A stretch of 64,000 nucleotides of DNA from JADLHS01 sp020848635 (GCA_037044975.1 JBAOIL010000015.1:248001-312000), one strand, 5' to 3'. Positions 28,967 through 39,389 are shown, counted from the stretch's first letter. A program made the numbers and translations. The notes: a model not told the origin generated them from the sequence alone.

Positions 28967-31900
28967 ATGCGGCGGGGCGGACAACTCCTGGCTTTTATCC
29001 TGTTGGCCCTGAGCGCCAAAGCGGCGGCGGCCGGGCGGGTGGACTACAATTCCCAGGTCCGCCCCCTGCTCTCCGACCGCTGTTACACATGTCACGGTCC
29101 CGATGACAAAGCGCGCAAGAAGAAACTGCGGCTCGATACGCGCGAAGGGATGTTTAAGGAGTTGGCGGACGGCCGCGCGGTGGTTCGGGCGGGCGACACG
29201 AACCGGAGCGAACTCGTGCGGCGCATCCTGACGGCCGACGATGACGATGTGATGCCGCCGGCGGATTCAAAGTTAAAACTTTCAGCCGTCGAGAGAGATT
29301 TGCTCCAAAGGTGGGTCGCCGAGGGAGCGGATTTCAAAGCGCACTGGTCCCTGATTCCGGTCGAAGAAGTCTTACCACCTCCGCCCCACGATACGAAATG
29401 GGGGCGCAATCCGATTGATGCGTTCATTCTGGCCCGCCTCGAAACCGAAAAACTTTCGCCCGCACCGGAAGCAGCGCGCGAAACCTTGCTGCGCCGGCTC
29501 GCGCTGGATCTCACGGGTTTACCCCCAACGCTGGCGGAGGTGGAGGCGTTTCTCAACGACCAATCACCCCAGGGCTACGAGGCCGCCGTCGAGCATTATT
29601 TGAGTCCACCCGCGTATGGGGAGCGCATGGCGATGGACTGGCTCGATCTCGCCCGCTACGCCGATACCTACGGCTATCAGGCGGACGTGGAGCGCGATCT
29701 GTCGCCGTGGCGCGATTGGGTGATCCGGGCGTTTAATGATAATCTGCCCTACAAAGATTTTCTGGTCTGGCAACTCGCCGGCGACCTCCTGCCAAACGCC
29801 ACCCGTGACCAGCGCCTCGCCACCGCGTTCAACCGGCTACACCGGCAGACGAACGAGGGCGGGAGCATTGAGGAGGAATTTCGAGCGGAATATGTCGCGG
29901 ACCGCGTGAACACCGTGGGCACGGCGATGCTCGGCCTGACGCTCACTTGCGCCCGCTGTCACGACCACAAATACGATCCGATCAAGCAGCGCGATTACTA
30001 TTCGCTCTTCGCGTTCTTCAACAATATTGATGAGTCGGGGCTTTACTCGCACTTCACCCGGGCCACGCCCACACCCACGCTGCTACTGTGGCCGGAAGAT
30101 AAAACCACCGAGGCGGCCGCGCTGAGAACCAAAATCAGTCAATCCGAAGCCCGGCTGGAAAAAATCTCCCGTGATGCGCAAGAATCGTTTCAAGCCTGGC
30201 TTCAGACCGATGGGAAAATTCTTCGGCCACAGCCGATGGCTCGCTTCTCGTTCGATAACGTCGTCAGCAACACGACCCCCGACAGTCTTTCGACCAACGT
30301 CGCGCGTCTGGAAGACGGTCCGGTGCTGGTGGCCGCGCCCGAGATTGAAAGCCCAACTAACACCAACGAAAACTTCGCCTTCCAGTTCAGCGGCGACAAT
30401 CAAGTCGTCTGCAAAGAGGTGGGTGACTTCACGCGAACGGACCGGTTTTCGTTCAGCCTCTGGCTCAAGCCGACTGAGCGACAGGATCGCGCCGTGGTGT
30501 TGCACCATTCACGGGCGTGGACGGACTCCGGCAGTCGCGGCTATGAACTGGTGCTCGATCACGGCCAGCCGTTCTTCGGACTGATTCATTTCTGGCCCGG
30601 CAACGCCATTGCCGTGCGGGCGAAACAAACCTTGCCCACCAACGAGTGGTCGCAAGTAGTTGTGACCTACGATGGCTCCAGCCGCGCGGCTGGCCTGCGC
30701 CTGTATCGGAACGGAACGCCGCTCGAAACCGAAGTTGTGCGCGACAACTTATACAAGGACATCACTCATCGCACCGCCTGGGGCGATGGGGAAGTGGGCG
30801 GCATTCAACTCACGCTCGCCGCGCGTTTTCGCGACAACGGTTTCAAGAACGGATTGATTGACGACTTGCAGGTGTTTGATGTCGCACTGACGGCGCCGGA
30901 GGTGAAATTGATCACCGCACCCAACGAACCCCTCACCCTGACCCTCTCCCCTGGGGAGAGGGAACAGCAATCGAACAGCACTCATTCCTCAAAGTCTCCC
31001 GAGCAAACGCAGGCTTCGGCAATTCAGAAAAAACGGCGAACAATTCCCCCTCTCCCCGAGGGAGAGGGCCGGGGTGAGGGGAAAGTGTTATTCGAGCATT
31101 TTCTAGCCCGCCAGCATGAACCCTATCGCGTGGCATTGGCGGAATTGCAGCAACTGCGAGCGCAGGAAAACGCTTTGATTAACGACATTCCCGAGATCAT
31201 GACGATGCAGGAAATGCCGCAGGCGCGACCGACTTTTGTTCTAAAGCGCGGGGCGTACGACGCACCCGGCGACCCCGTGGTGCGCAGCACGCCGGCCAGC
31301 ATCGGGGTGTTTCCCGCCCAACGCGCCCCGCAACCGGTTGGGCCTGGCGCAATGGATGGTTGACCGCCAGAATCCGCTCACCGCGCGGGTCGCGGTGAAT
31401 CGCATTTGGAAAATGCACTTCGGACGGGGCATCGTCGCGACGCTGGACGATTTCGGCAGTCAGGGCAAATTGCCGACGCATCCCGAATTGCTCGACTGGC
31501 TCGCGGGCTGGTTCATGGACAATGGTTGGGATGTGAAAGCGCTGCACCGGCTCATCTTGAATTCGGCGACGTATCGGCAATCGTCGCAAGCTCCGCGCGA
31601 TTTGGTCGCTCGCGATCCGGACAATCTCCTGCTCGCGCGCGGCCCCGTCCAAAGGTTGCCGGCCGAGCAAATTCGCGACGGCGCCCTCGCCGCCAGCGGT
31701 CTGCTGAATCACACCCTCGGCGGTCCTAGCGTTAAGCCGTATCAACCAGCAGGACTCTGGGAGGCCTCCGGCACCGGCAAAACTTACACGCAGGATCACG
31801 GCGACAAATTATACCGGCGCAGCCTGTACACTTTTTGGCGTCGCACCGCGCCGCCGCCGTCGATGCTGACGTTTGACGCGTTGTCCCGCGAGGTGTGCAC

Positions 31901-32270
31901 CGCCAAACGCGAAACCACGACGACGCCGTTGCAGGCACTCGTGCTGATGAATGACCCGCAATTCATGGAGGCCGCGCGGGTGCTGGGCGAACGGTTGCTC
32001 AAAGACTACCCGAAAGATGTCGATGCCCGGACGCGCGAAGGCTTCCGGGCGCTGACCGGGCGCTTACCCGACAAAACAGAAACCGCCGTGTTGCGGCAAT
32101 TGTTCGACGAGCAGAAATGTTTCTACGCGAAGGAATCCGGGGCCGCGGACAAGTTGCTGGCAACCGGCGAATCGAAATGGGACGAGGCCTTGCCGCGAGC
32201 GGATTTCGCCGCCACGACGATGCTGGTCAGTGCGATCATGAACTTCGATGAGTTTATCATGGTGAGATGA
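28967..32270 (+). CDS. PSCyt1-DUF1549-LamG-DUF1553 cytochrome-type surface protein (one frameshift, in-frame palindromic insert)
   Basis: About 1100 residues. The start is taken at the ATG at 28967 (MRRGGQLLAFILLALSAKAAAAG), which gives a compact signal peptide; the ATG at 28916 is an alternative. Domain order: PSCyt1 with a c-type heme site CYTCH, DUF1549 (PSCyt2; RNPIDAFILARLE, GLPPTLAEVEAFL), a LamG/concanavalin-like domain (FAFQFSGDN to FDVALTAPEV), and DUF1553 (PSD1; NPLTARVAVNRIWKMHFG, ATYRQSS). A 153-base palindromic element lies in frame between LamG and DUF1553. One extra C at 31317-31319 shifts the frame just before NAPRNRLGLAQWMVDRQ. The DUF1501 partner starts one base later. Function unknown. 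Confidence 0.88.
30929..31081. repeat. REPIN-like palindrome pair inserted in frame in a coding sequence
   Basis: Arms 30929-30962 and 31048-31081 are reverse complements over 34 bases with 4 mismatches; each is internally palindromic (CTCTCCCC / GGGGAGAG). Total length is 153 bases, exactly 51 codons, so the host frame is kept. The translated arms read LTLSPGERE and PLPEGEGRGEGK. It sits in the linker between the LamG and DUF1553 domains, where extra residues are probably tolerated. Confidence 0.85.
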
Positions 32271-32271
32271 C

Positions 32272-33744
32272 ATGCCAGCGACAATGAACAGTATTTGCAC
32301 CGGACCATTGCCTGCCGCGGGCCTTTCGCGGCGGACGTTTCTAAGCCGCTTCGGCATGGGGCTGGGCGGGCTCGCGCTCGCCAATCTGATGAAGCCCGCC
32401 AGCCTGTTCGCGGCGACGACCGGGGCCGATCGCGGGATGCTTGGCGGGCAACTGCATTTCCCGGCGAAGGCCAAGCGCGTCATTTATTTGTTCATGGCCG
32501 GCGGCCCCTCGCAATTGGAGACGTTCGATTACAAGCCCTTGCTCAACCAGCGCCACGGCGAGCAACTGCCAGATTCGGTCCGCATGGGCCAGCGGCTGAC
32601 TGGCATGTCGGGAAATCAATCTTCGCTGCCCTTAGCCGGCCCGTTCTGCAAATTCGGCCAGCATGGCCAGAACGGGACCTGGGTGAGCGAACTCCTGCCG
32701 CACACGGCAAAGGTGGCGGACGAGTTGTGCGTGGTTCGCTCGCTCTTCACCGAGGCCATCAATCACGATCCGGCGATCACCTTTTTGCAAACCGGCTCGC
32801 AAATTTCGGGACGACCCTGCATCGGCTCGTGGGTGCATTACGGTCTGGGCAGCGACAACGAAAATCTCCCGTCGTTTGTGGTGCTGATCACGCCAGGCAA
32901 GGTGGACCAACCGCTTTACGCGCGCCTGTGGGGCAGCGGTTTTCTGCCGTCGCAACACCAAGGAGTGCAATTCCGTTCCGGCAACGAACCGGTGTTGTAT
33001 CTCAACAACCTCGATGGCATCGCGCCCGCCAGCCGCCGGCTGATGCTCGACCGCCTGAAGGAACTGCACGCCCATGCCGCCGACAAACTCGGGGACACAG
33101 AGATCGATGCGCGCATCGGGCAATACGAGATGGCGTACCGGATGCAAAGCAGTGTGCCGGGGGTGATGGATCTGTCCTCGGAAAAGCCGGAGACGTTCGA
33201 ACTTTACGGGCCGGATTCGCGCAAGCCGGGGACGTTCGCCGCGAACTGCCTGTTGGCGCGGCGACTGGCCGAAAACGGGGTGAAGTTCATCCAGCTTTAT
33301 CATCAGGGCTGGGATCAGCACGGCGGTTTGCCCAAGGGCATTGCGGTCCAATGCAAGGAAACCGACCAGGCCAGCGCCGCGCTCATCACCGATTTGAAGC
33401 AGCGCGGGATGCTCGACGACACGCTGGTGATTTGGGGTGGCGAGTTTGGGCGCACGAGCTACTCGCAGGGCAAGCTCGCCGCCGACAATTACGGGCGCGA
33501 TCACCATCCGCGCTGCTTTTCCATGTGGCTGGCAGGCGGCGGGGTGAAGGGCGGGATGGTTCACGGCGAGACCGACGACTTCGGCTACAGCGTGACGAAG
33601 GACGGCGTTCACGTTCATGATTTCCAGGCGACGCTGTTGCATCTGCTGGGCGTGGATCACGAGCGCCTGACGTATTTCTCCCAAGGCCGGCGTTTCCGGC
33701 TCACCGACGTGCATGGCTCGTTGGTCAAGGCTATCCTGGCTTAG
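32272..33744 (+). CDS. DUF1501 (sulfatase-superfamily-like) Tat-exported protein
   Basis: 490 residues with a twin-arginine signal (LSRRTFLSRFGMG) near residue 18. The body has the DUF1501 pattern: AKRVIYLFMAGGPSQLETFDYKP, NHDPAITFLQTG, KFIQLYHQGWDQHGG, VIWGGEFGRTSYSQG, GRDHHPRCFSMWLAGGGVKGG. The fold belongs to the alkaline phosphatase/sulfatase superfamily; substrate unknown. It starts one base after the PSCyt1/DUF1553 stop, and the two-gene unit is repeated at 49.3-54 kb on the other strand. In Planctomycetota and Verrucomicrobiota these pairs are numerous and probably act together in the periplasm, exported by Tat and Sec respectively. Confidence 0.9.
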   Translation: MPATMNSICTGPLPAAGLSRRTFLSRFGMGLGGLALANLMKPASLFAATTGADRGMLGGQLHFPAKAKRVIYLFMAGGPSQLETFDYKPLLNQRHGEQLPDSVRMGQRLTGMSGNQSSLPLAGPFCKFGQHGQNGTWVSELLPHTAKVADELCVVRSLFTEAINHDPAITFLQTGSQISGRPCIGSWVHYGLGSDNENLPSFVVLITPGKVDQPLYARLWGSGFLPSQHQGVQFRSGNEPVLYLNNLDGIAPASRRLMLDRLKELHAHAADKLGDTEIDARIGQYEMAYRMQSSVPGVMDLSSEKPETFELYGPDSRKPGTFAANCLLARRLAENGVKFIQLYHQGWDQHGGLPKGIAVQCKETDQASAALITDLKQRGMLDDTLVIWGGEFGRTSYSQGKLAADNYGRDHHPRCFSMWLAGGGVKGGMVHGETDDFGYSVTKDGVHVHDFQATLLHLLGVDHERLTYFSQGRRFRLTDVHGSLVKAILA

Positions 33745-33835
33745 CCGGCACGATGCATTCGAACGCGGGCCGAGCTAAACGCGGGGACGCCGTAAACGCG
33801 AAGAAATGCACCGCCGCATGACCGCCACCAAGACC

Positions 33836-33936
33836 TTTTGGACTGCGGCGGGAAGCAAGACGCCACGCCGCTTTGGCAATTCTGTCCACGACCGAAAAGC
33901 GGGGTCGCTGCGGCGCTTTGCCACCGCAGTCCAAAG
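33836..33936. repeat. About 100-base element with inverted TTTGGACTGCGG termini
   Basis: The left end TTTTGGACTGCGGCGG (33836-33851) and the right end CCACCGCAGTCCAAAG (33921-33936) are near-perfect inverted repeats. The region is open in several frames but shows no protein match. It resembles a short non-autonomous palindromic element. It lies in the 378-base gap after the DUF1501 gene; I see nothing else firm in that gap. Confidence 0.65.
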
Positions 33937-34122
33937 CCCTCGCGTATTCGCCGGGAGGGGCGCCAATCTCCCCAAGCGACGAGTGGCGCTTACAAGTTCC
34001 ATATTTTAAGATGGTATTTGCGCAACCGTTTGTGCAACCGTTTGTTGACAGACTGCAAACCCAAGATTACAACCCTCGCGTGACCGCAGCGATAGACCGC
34101 ATCTTGCGCCCGATTTTCCGTT

Positions 34123-34707
34123 ATGCGTCCTGACAACTTTTTGTATCCCGCTCTCTTCCACGACGGACAAGCATACTTCTTGGAGCGGTCTGACGCTCGT
34201 GCGGGATCGTATTTCGGCGGCCCGTTCGAAGGATCGATCATTGGCGTCAAACACGGTCCGCACCCTCTCCATCAAATCGCGACCATCAACGGAGACTGCT
34301 TTGAACCGCTGTGGCATGTCATCGGCGGGGGCAGCTTGAAGCTTTTGTATGGCATGTGCTACGACGCGTGTCATCTGAAGTACAAAACCTCTTCGGCCGA
34401 GGTGGACATCGCGGAAATGACGCCAACGACTTCTGCCGAGGACTGGCCTTATCCAGATTATCCCAGGTATCTTCCCTATTTCCCGCTGCGTTTGCAGAAG
34501 CGATCAAAGTGCCGCTTGGAACAGTTTTTGGAGTTGTCCTGCCAACCGATCGACCTTGAGAAATCCGAAGTGTTGGTTCTCATCCCTCCGAGCGCTGTGT
34601 TGGGTATGTCACTTTGGGGGCCATCAGGCGACAGTGAGAACACTCAGATGGTATTTCGATGTGATCTTGCGAAGCGGACGGTAGAAGCGTTTAACCAATG
34701 TGGCTGA
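34123..34707 (+). CDS. Orphan protein, function unknown
   Basis: 194 residues, no signal peptide or membrane helix. I do not recognise the family. Visible features: aromatic- and Cys-containing stretches (NGDCFEPLWHVIGGGSLKLLYGMCYDACH), a segment WPYPDYPRYLPYFPLRL rich in Pro and Tyr, and a C-terminal strand-rich part (EVLVLIPPSAVLGMSLWG). Base composition is lower in GC than its neighbours, suggesting transfer. It has no close operon partner, and a dispersed repeat begins 9 bases after its stop. An immunity- or cargo-like protein is possible but unsupported. Confidence 0.6.
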   Translation: MRPDNFLYPALFHDGQAYFLERSDARAGSYFGGPFEGSIIGVKHGPHPLHQIATINGDCFEPLWHVIGGGSLKLLYGMCYDACHLKYKTSSAEVDIAEMTPTTSAEDWPYPDYPRYLPYFPLRLQKRSKCRLEQFLELSCQPIDLEKSEVLVLIPPSAVLGMSLWGPSGDSENTQMVFRCDLAKRTVEAFNQCG

Positions 34708-34716
34708 CCTGCTTTT

Positions 34717-34781
34717 ACGGCTAATTGCCAAAGGATTGAAATGACCGGAGCGCCAATCCAATCCGTGGTTGAACCCGCCCC
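34717..34781 (+). repeat. Dispersed repeat, copy A
   Basis: 65 bases starting ACGGCTAATTGCC, containing GAAATGACCGGAGCG and ending GTTGAACCCGCCCC. A second copy with the same blocks is at 58050-58120; the first 36 bases differ at only 3 positions. Both copies lie on the + strand just downstream of small orphan genes. Confidence 0.75.
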
Positions 34782-34902
34782 ATAAAAGCCTGCGGCCCAC
34801 GGGGCGAGCCCGTCGAACCAGATCAACTGTCCGCTCCGCCTGTGTCTCTTTTGCTTTTTGCCTTCGGCTCCGAACGCGCCGTCAGTTCAATCCGCACTCC
34901 AA

Positions 34903-35703
34903 TCAAATCTGCGAATACGCCGTTGGCCGCAGGAAAACGCTGGTGATGTTGGTCAGGATTTCGGCGTTGGTGTAGCCGGGCGTCGTGCTGAGTTTTTTCC
35001 ACTCCGGATCGCCAACAAACGTCGCCCAGTTTTTGTCGCGGGCGGCCATGTCATCGAACACGAGCATGTAGGTAAGGTTGGGCAGTTTCGTGCCGACAAG
35101 CGTTTCGCCGAAAAACACCGGCTGCAATCCAGTGCGACGGAAGATCGCGATTTCGCCGACATTGAACATCTCCACCTTCTTCTTGTTCGCCTTGCGGCTG
35201 TGCGCTTCGTACGTGCGCAGTTCGAAGAGGCGCGGCTTTTTCTCGGCGACTTGATTGGGCACTTCCAGTTTCGGGAGGCCGGTGAATGCCAGCAACAGCG
35301 AGCTTTCCTTGCGGATGTAAGCGGGGTCCGTGGGAGGCACGTTGGCAAAGTTTGCCTGGAGCACTTCCGGGTCGGCCTCAAACTTCTCGTGAGCCGTCGC
35401 CATCGTCGCCAGTGATTTGAACGGCAGCAGCACATATTTCGTTGGCGCGTCCGGACCGATCGCGAGGTCGAAGACGCCAACCGGGTTCACGCCCGCTCGA
35501 TTCCAGGCGGGCAGCGCGACGTCCCGGTAAAACTCATCGAAACGCTTGAGCATCGGCCCCTGGCGCAGGTGGTAGAGCCGCAGTTCGTAGAATTCGCGGG
35601 CGGATTTGGCTTCAACTTCGGCCGCGGAGACAGCTAGCGATGAACTCATGGCCGCGACACTCGTGAGGGCAACCGAGGATTTCAAGAAATCTCGTCGTTT
35701 CAT
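34903..35703 (-). CDS. Tat-exported NIPSNAP-family protein
   Basis: 266 residues from the ATG at 35703 (MKRRDFLKSSVALTSVAAM), a twin-arginine signal; 12 more upstream codons are open but would bury it. Two NIPSNAP ferredoxin-like repeats follow: FYELRLYHLRQGPMLKRFDEF near residue 35 and LFELRTYEAHSRKANKKKVEMF near residue 150. NIPSNAP domains are small dimeric alpha/beta-barrel modules of unclear chemistry; Tat-exported twins are common in Verrucomicrobiota and Planctomycetota. It is convergent with the orphan gene and repeat A. No catalytic residues can be named. Confidence 0.85.
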   Translation of the reverse strand: MKRRDFLKSSVALTSVAAMSSSLAVSAAEVEAKSAREFYELRLYHLRQGPMLKRFDEFYRDVALPAWNRAGVNPVGVFDLAIGPDAPTKYVLLPFKSLATMATAHEKFEADPEVLQANFANVPPTDPAYIRKESSLLLAFTGLPKLEVPNQVAEKKPRLFELRTYEAHSRKANKKKVEMFNVGEIAIFRRTGLQPVFFGETLVGTKLPNLTYMLVFDDMAARDKNWATFVGDPEWKKLSTTPGYTNAEILTNITSVFLRPTAYSQI

Positions 35704-35866
35704 GATGAAAAGTGTGTCAACCGCGCAGGCCGTTTGCAACCACGCAGAAAGTTCCGGTTGCCGGGCGCGAATCTCCGAAATTCACGTCCCAACCCGAATT
35801 GAAAGCCGGCCAACGAAGTGGGGGTCGGGTGACGGCGGGGCGCGGAGCATGGCGGCTTGGGTCTGG

Positions 35867-36619
35867 TTATCCAAGCTCGATGCCCACCGGACAATGATCA
35901 GAACCCATGACATCGGGGCAGATGAACGCGCGTTTGAGTCGCGGACGGAGCGCCGCGCTGAGTAGGAAGTAGTCAATCCGCCAACCGACGTTCCGGGCGC
36001 GGGCGTTGCTCATCTGACTCCACCAGGTGTAATGCCCGCCGCCTTTCTCAAATTCGCGAAAGCTGTCCAGAAAGCCGGCCTTTACAAAGGCACTGAAGCC
36101 CGCGCGTTCTTCCGGGGTGAAGCCATGGTTATGTTCGTTGGCTTTGGGATGCGTGAGATCAATTTCCGTGTGGGCGACGTTGAAGTCACCGCAGAAGATG
36201 ACCGGCTTTTTCTTTTCGAACCCTTTCAGGTGGTGCAGAAAATCGCGATCCCACGACTGACGATAGACGAGCCGGGAGAGGTCCCGCTTCGAATTCGGAA
36301 CATAGACATTGACGAGGAAGAAATTGGCATATTCGGCCGTCAGCACGCGACCTTCCTGGTCATGCTCGGCAACTCCGATGTGCGGGGTGACTTGGAGCGG
36401 ACGTTCCTTGGTGAAGATGGCCGTCCCGGAGTAGCCCTTTTTTTCAGCCGAGTTCCAGAAGGTGTTGTATTTGGCCGGCCAGAGCTGCTCGACCTGATCG
36501 GGGTGGCACTTGGTCTCCTGCAGGCAAAGCACGTCGGGCTTTTCGCTGTCGAGGAATTCAAGAAAGTTCTTCTTTAGCACGGCGCGCAGGCCGTTGACGT
36601 TCCAGGATATCAATTTCAC
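35867..36619 (-). CDS. xth: Exodeoxyribonuclease III
   Basis: 250 residues from a GTG at 36619 (MKLISWNVNGLRAVLKK), the canonical ExoIII start; ten further upstream codons are not family-like. All metal and catalytic motifs are present: SWNVNG, QETK, FCGDFNVAHTEID, WRIDYFL and GSDHCPVGIEL. It acts in base-excision repair as an AP endonuclease and 3'-5' exonuclease. Divergent from ccoI with an 81-base gap, so the two share a promoter region. Confidence 0.95.
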   Translation of the reverse strand: MKLISWNVNGLRAVLKKNFLEFLDSEKPDVLCLQETKCHPDQVEQLWPAKYNTFWNSAEKKGYSGTAIFTKERPLQVTPHIGVAEHDQEGRVLTAEYANFFLVNVYVPNSKRDLSRLVYRQSWDRDFLHHLKGFEKKKPVIFCGDFNVAHTEIDLTHPKANEHNHGFTPEERAGFSAFVKAGFLDSFREFEKGGGHYTWWSQMSNARARNVGWRIDYFLLSAALRPRLKRAFICPDVMGSDHCPVGIELG

Positions 36620-36700
36620 GGCGCGGAGATTAGCGAAAAGCGGCGGCAACGGAAAGCCGGACGTGCTTGGCGGTTTCCTGGTTTAACTCCGGCCGCAGCC

Positions 36701-39337
36701 TTGGTAGGCTCCGCGGCAACGTGCGGAACCGGTTCGTCCGTCCATGTGTCCCCGTTGACCAAATTTGTGCCAGCCACTGAAACCGAACCTAGCGCGACGG
36801 CGCCGGAAACACGTCCGGCGTGCTTCCATTGCGGGACGCTGTGTCGCGGTGAAGTTTTTCGCGTCGCGGAAAAGCCGTTTTGTTGCAACGGCTGCAAAAC
36901 AGTCTTTGAGATTCTCACCGAGAACGGGCTGCGGGAGTTTTACCAACTGGGGGAGGCGGCGGGTGTCCGCGTCAACGGCACGGCGACGGTGGATCAGTTC
37001 AAATTTCTAGACGAACCGGCGGTGCGCGAGCGGCTGGTGGATTTTGTGGATACCAAGCGGACGCGAGTGACATTTCACATTCCGGCGATCCACTGCATCG
37101 CCTGCGTCTGGCTGCTGGAGAATCTGTTCCGCCTCAAACCGGGTCTCGGGCAGTCGCAGGTGAATTTTCCGCGCAAGGAAGTCGCCATTGCGTTCGATAC
37201 GGCAGCGGTGAAGTTGAGCGAGGTGGTTGCCCTGCTGGTCTCGCTCGGCTACGAACCGGAGTTGAAGTTTTCCGATCTCGACGCCCGGCCCCGCAACCGC
37301 ATGGCGCGGCGGCTGTGGGTTCAGCTCGGACTCGCCGGATTTGCCTTCGGCAACATCATGCTGTTCAGCATTTCGGACTATCTCGGCCTCGACGCGTTCG
37401 CCGGGCCAGGCTTCCGCAAGATGACCGGGCTCATCAGCTTCGTGCTGGCCTTACCCGTGGTGATTTACAGCGCGCTCGACTACTGGCGGGCGGCGTGGAC
37501 GAGCCTTCAGCAGCGGTTGCTGAACATTGACGTGCCGATCGCGGCGGGGCTCGTGGCGCTCTTCGTGCAGAGCGTTTTCGAAGTCGCCACCGGGCGCGGC
37601 AACGGTTACTTTGATTCGCTCTGCGGACTGATTTTCTTCCTGCTGTGCGGGAAATTGTTCCAGCAAAAAACCTACGACCGGCTGGCGTTTGATCGCGATT
37701 ACAAGTCGTTTTTCCCGCTGGCGGTCACCCGCATGGGTCGGAGACGACGGGAGGAACCTCCAACTTCTCCGGCGAATAGTCAGGTACCCCTCACTTCGTC
37801 TCCGGCAGAAGAAACACGCGAGGAACAAATCTCCCTGGCACAACTCGTTGTTGGGGATCATCTCATCATCCGCAATGGCGAATTGATTCCCGCCGACGCG
37901 CGGCTGGTGAGTGGGCCGGCCCTGATTGATTACAGCTTCGTAACGGGTGAATCCGAGCCGGTGGCAAAAAAGCCGGAAGATCACCTTTATGCCGGCGGGC
38001 GGCAAATGGGTGGCGTGATCGAGGTGGAGACGGTGAAGAATGTATCCCAGAGCTATCTCACGTCGCTGTGGAATCAGGACGCGTTCCGCAAGGGGAAGCC
38101 CGGGGCGCTCAATTCGCTCACCAACAAATACAGCCAGCGGTTCACCTGGCTGGTGATCGTCATTGCGCTTGGGGCGGCGGCGTATTGGGCGTTCGTCAAT
38201 CCGGCGATTTCATTGAAAGCGTTCGCGGCGGTGCTGATTGTGGCCTGTCCCTGCGCCCTGGCGCTGGCGGCGCCCTTTGCCCTGGGCACGGGACAGCGCG
38301 TTCTGGCCCGCCGAAATGTTTTTCTGAAGAATCCCTACGTGCTCGAAACCCTGGCGCAGGTGGACGCCGTCGTGTTCGACAAAACGGGCACGCTGACGGC
38401 GGCGGGTGCGGGTTCGGTGCGGTGGCATGGGGCAACATTGACCGAGGTGGAGGAGCGGTGGCTCTTTTCGATGACGCGGCATTCGACGCATCCGCTGCCG
38501 GTCCGGATTGGCGCGGCCATCGCCGGCGGTCATTTTGCCGAACCAGTGCGGTCGTTTCTGGAAACGGCGGGCTGTGGCATGGAAGGCAGTGTGGCGGGAC
38601 ACGAAATCTGGATGGGCTCCGAGGCATGGCTGGCCTCGCGGGGGGTGTGCCAGACTCCGCCCGTCGTCCCGGAAGGCGAAACCGGCAGCGGCGTGCATGT
38701 TGCGATTGACGGCACATATCGGGGCGGCTTCGTGCTCGCGAGCGCGGTGCGGCCGGAAACGGAGGAACTCATGGCCAAACTTTCGGGCAATTACGAACTG
38801 GCGTTGTTGAGCGGCGACAACGAAAAGGAGCGGGCGCAATTTGCCGCGATCTTTGGCGGCCACGCGCATCTGCATTTCAACCAAAGCCCGTTGAACAAAC
38901 TTGGTTTCATCCGGCAGCTCCAAAATTCCGGGCGGACGGTGATGATGGTGGGGGATGGATTGAACGACGCGGGCGGGCTGCAACAAAGCGACGTCGGGGT
39001 GGCGGTGGTGGAAAAGATGAGCGCGTTTTCGCCGGCGAGCGATGTGATCCTGGCGGCGGACGTGGTGCCGCGGCTGGCGGAGGTGCTGTGGTTCGCGAAA
39101 GCGGCGGTGCGCGTGGTCCGGGTGAGCTTTCTCGTGTCGGCAGCCTACAACGTGGTGGGGATTTGCATTGCGGCCAGCGGTGGGCTGTCGCCGGTGGTGT
39201 GCGCGATCCTGATGCCGTTGAGTTCGGTCACGGTGGTGGCGTTTGCGTGCGGTGCGACGGCCTGGCGCGGGCGAAGGTTGGATTTTTTTGGGCTGAGCAA
39301 GGAAAGTCAGGGGAAAAGCAAAAAACGAGCAGAATGA
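36701..39337 (+). CDS. ccoI: cbb3 oxidase-associated copper-translocating P-type ATPase
   Basis: About 878 residues; the start is uncertain (TTG at 36701, in-frame GTG at 36746 or 36764). The N-terminal Cys-rich region (FHCGTLCRGE, FCCNGCKTVFEIL) is the CcoI-type metal domain, and an HMA domain follows with IHCIACVWLLE. The ATPase core has TGESEPV, the transmembrane CPC in VACPCALALAAP, DKTGTLT, the HP motif in RHSTHPLPV and GDGLNDAGGL. It supplies copper for the CuB site of the downstream oxidase. It heads the cco cluster. Confidence 0.92.
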   Translation: MVGSAATCGTGSSVHVSPLTKFVPATETEPSATAPETRPACFHCGTLCRGEVFRVAEKPFCCNGCKTVFEILTENGLREFYQLGEAAGVRVNGTATVDQFKFLDEPAVRERLVDFVDTKRTRVTFHIPAIHCIACVWLLENLFRLKPGLGQSQVNFPRKEVAIAFDTAAVKLSEVVALLVSLGYEPELKFSDLDARPRNRMARRLWVQLGLAGFAFGNIMLFSISDYLGLDAFAGPGFRKMTGLISFVLALPVVIYSALDYWRAAWTSLQQRLLNIDVPIAAGLVALFVQSVFEVATGRGNGYFDSLCGLIFFLLCGKLFQQKTYDRLAFDRDYKSFFPLAVTRMGRRRREEPPTSPANSQVPLTSSPAEETREEQISLAQLVVGDHLIIRNGELIPADARLVSGPALIDYSFVTGESEPVAKKPEDHLYAGGRQMGGVIEVETVKNVSQSYLTSLWNQDAFRKGKPGALNSLTNKYSQRFTWLVIVIALGAAAYWAFVNPAISLKAFAAVLIVACPCALALAAPFALGTGQRVLARRNVFLKNPYVLETLAQVDAVVFDKTGTLTAAGAGSVRWHGATLTEVEERWLFSMTRHSTHPLPVRIGAAIAGGHFAEPVRSFLETAGCGMEGSVAGHEIWMGSEAWLASRGVCQTPPVVPEGETGSGVHVAIDGTYRGGFVLASAVRPETEELMAKLSGNYELALLSGDNEKERAQFAAIFGGHAHLHFNQSPLNKLGFIRQLQNSGRTVMMVGDGLNDAGGLQQSDVGVAVVEKMSAFSPASDVILAADVVPRLAEVLWFAKAAVRVVRVSFLVSAAYNVVGICIAASGGLSPVVCAILMPLSSVTVVAFACGATAWRGRRLDFFGLSKESQGKSKKRAE

Positions 39338-39389
39338 GAAACGGTTTTTTGCTCAGTTAGCTGCGGTTGAAGCTCAAATCACAATCCAA

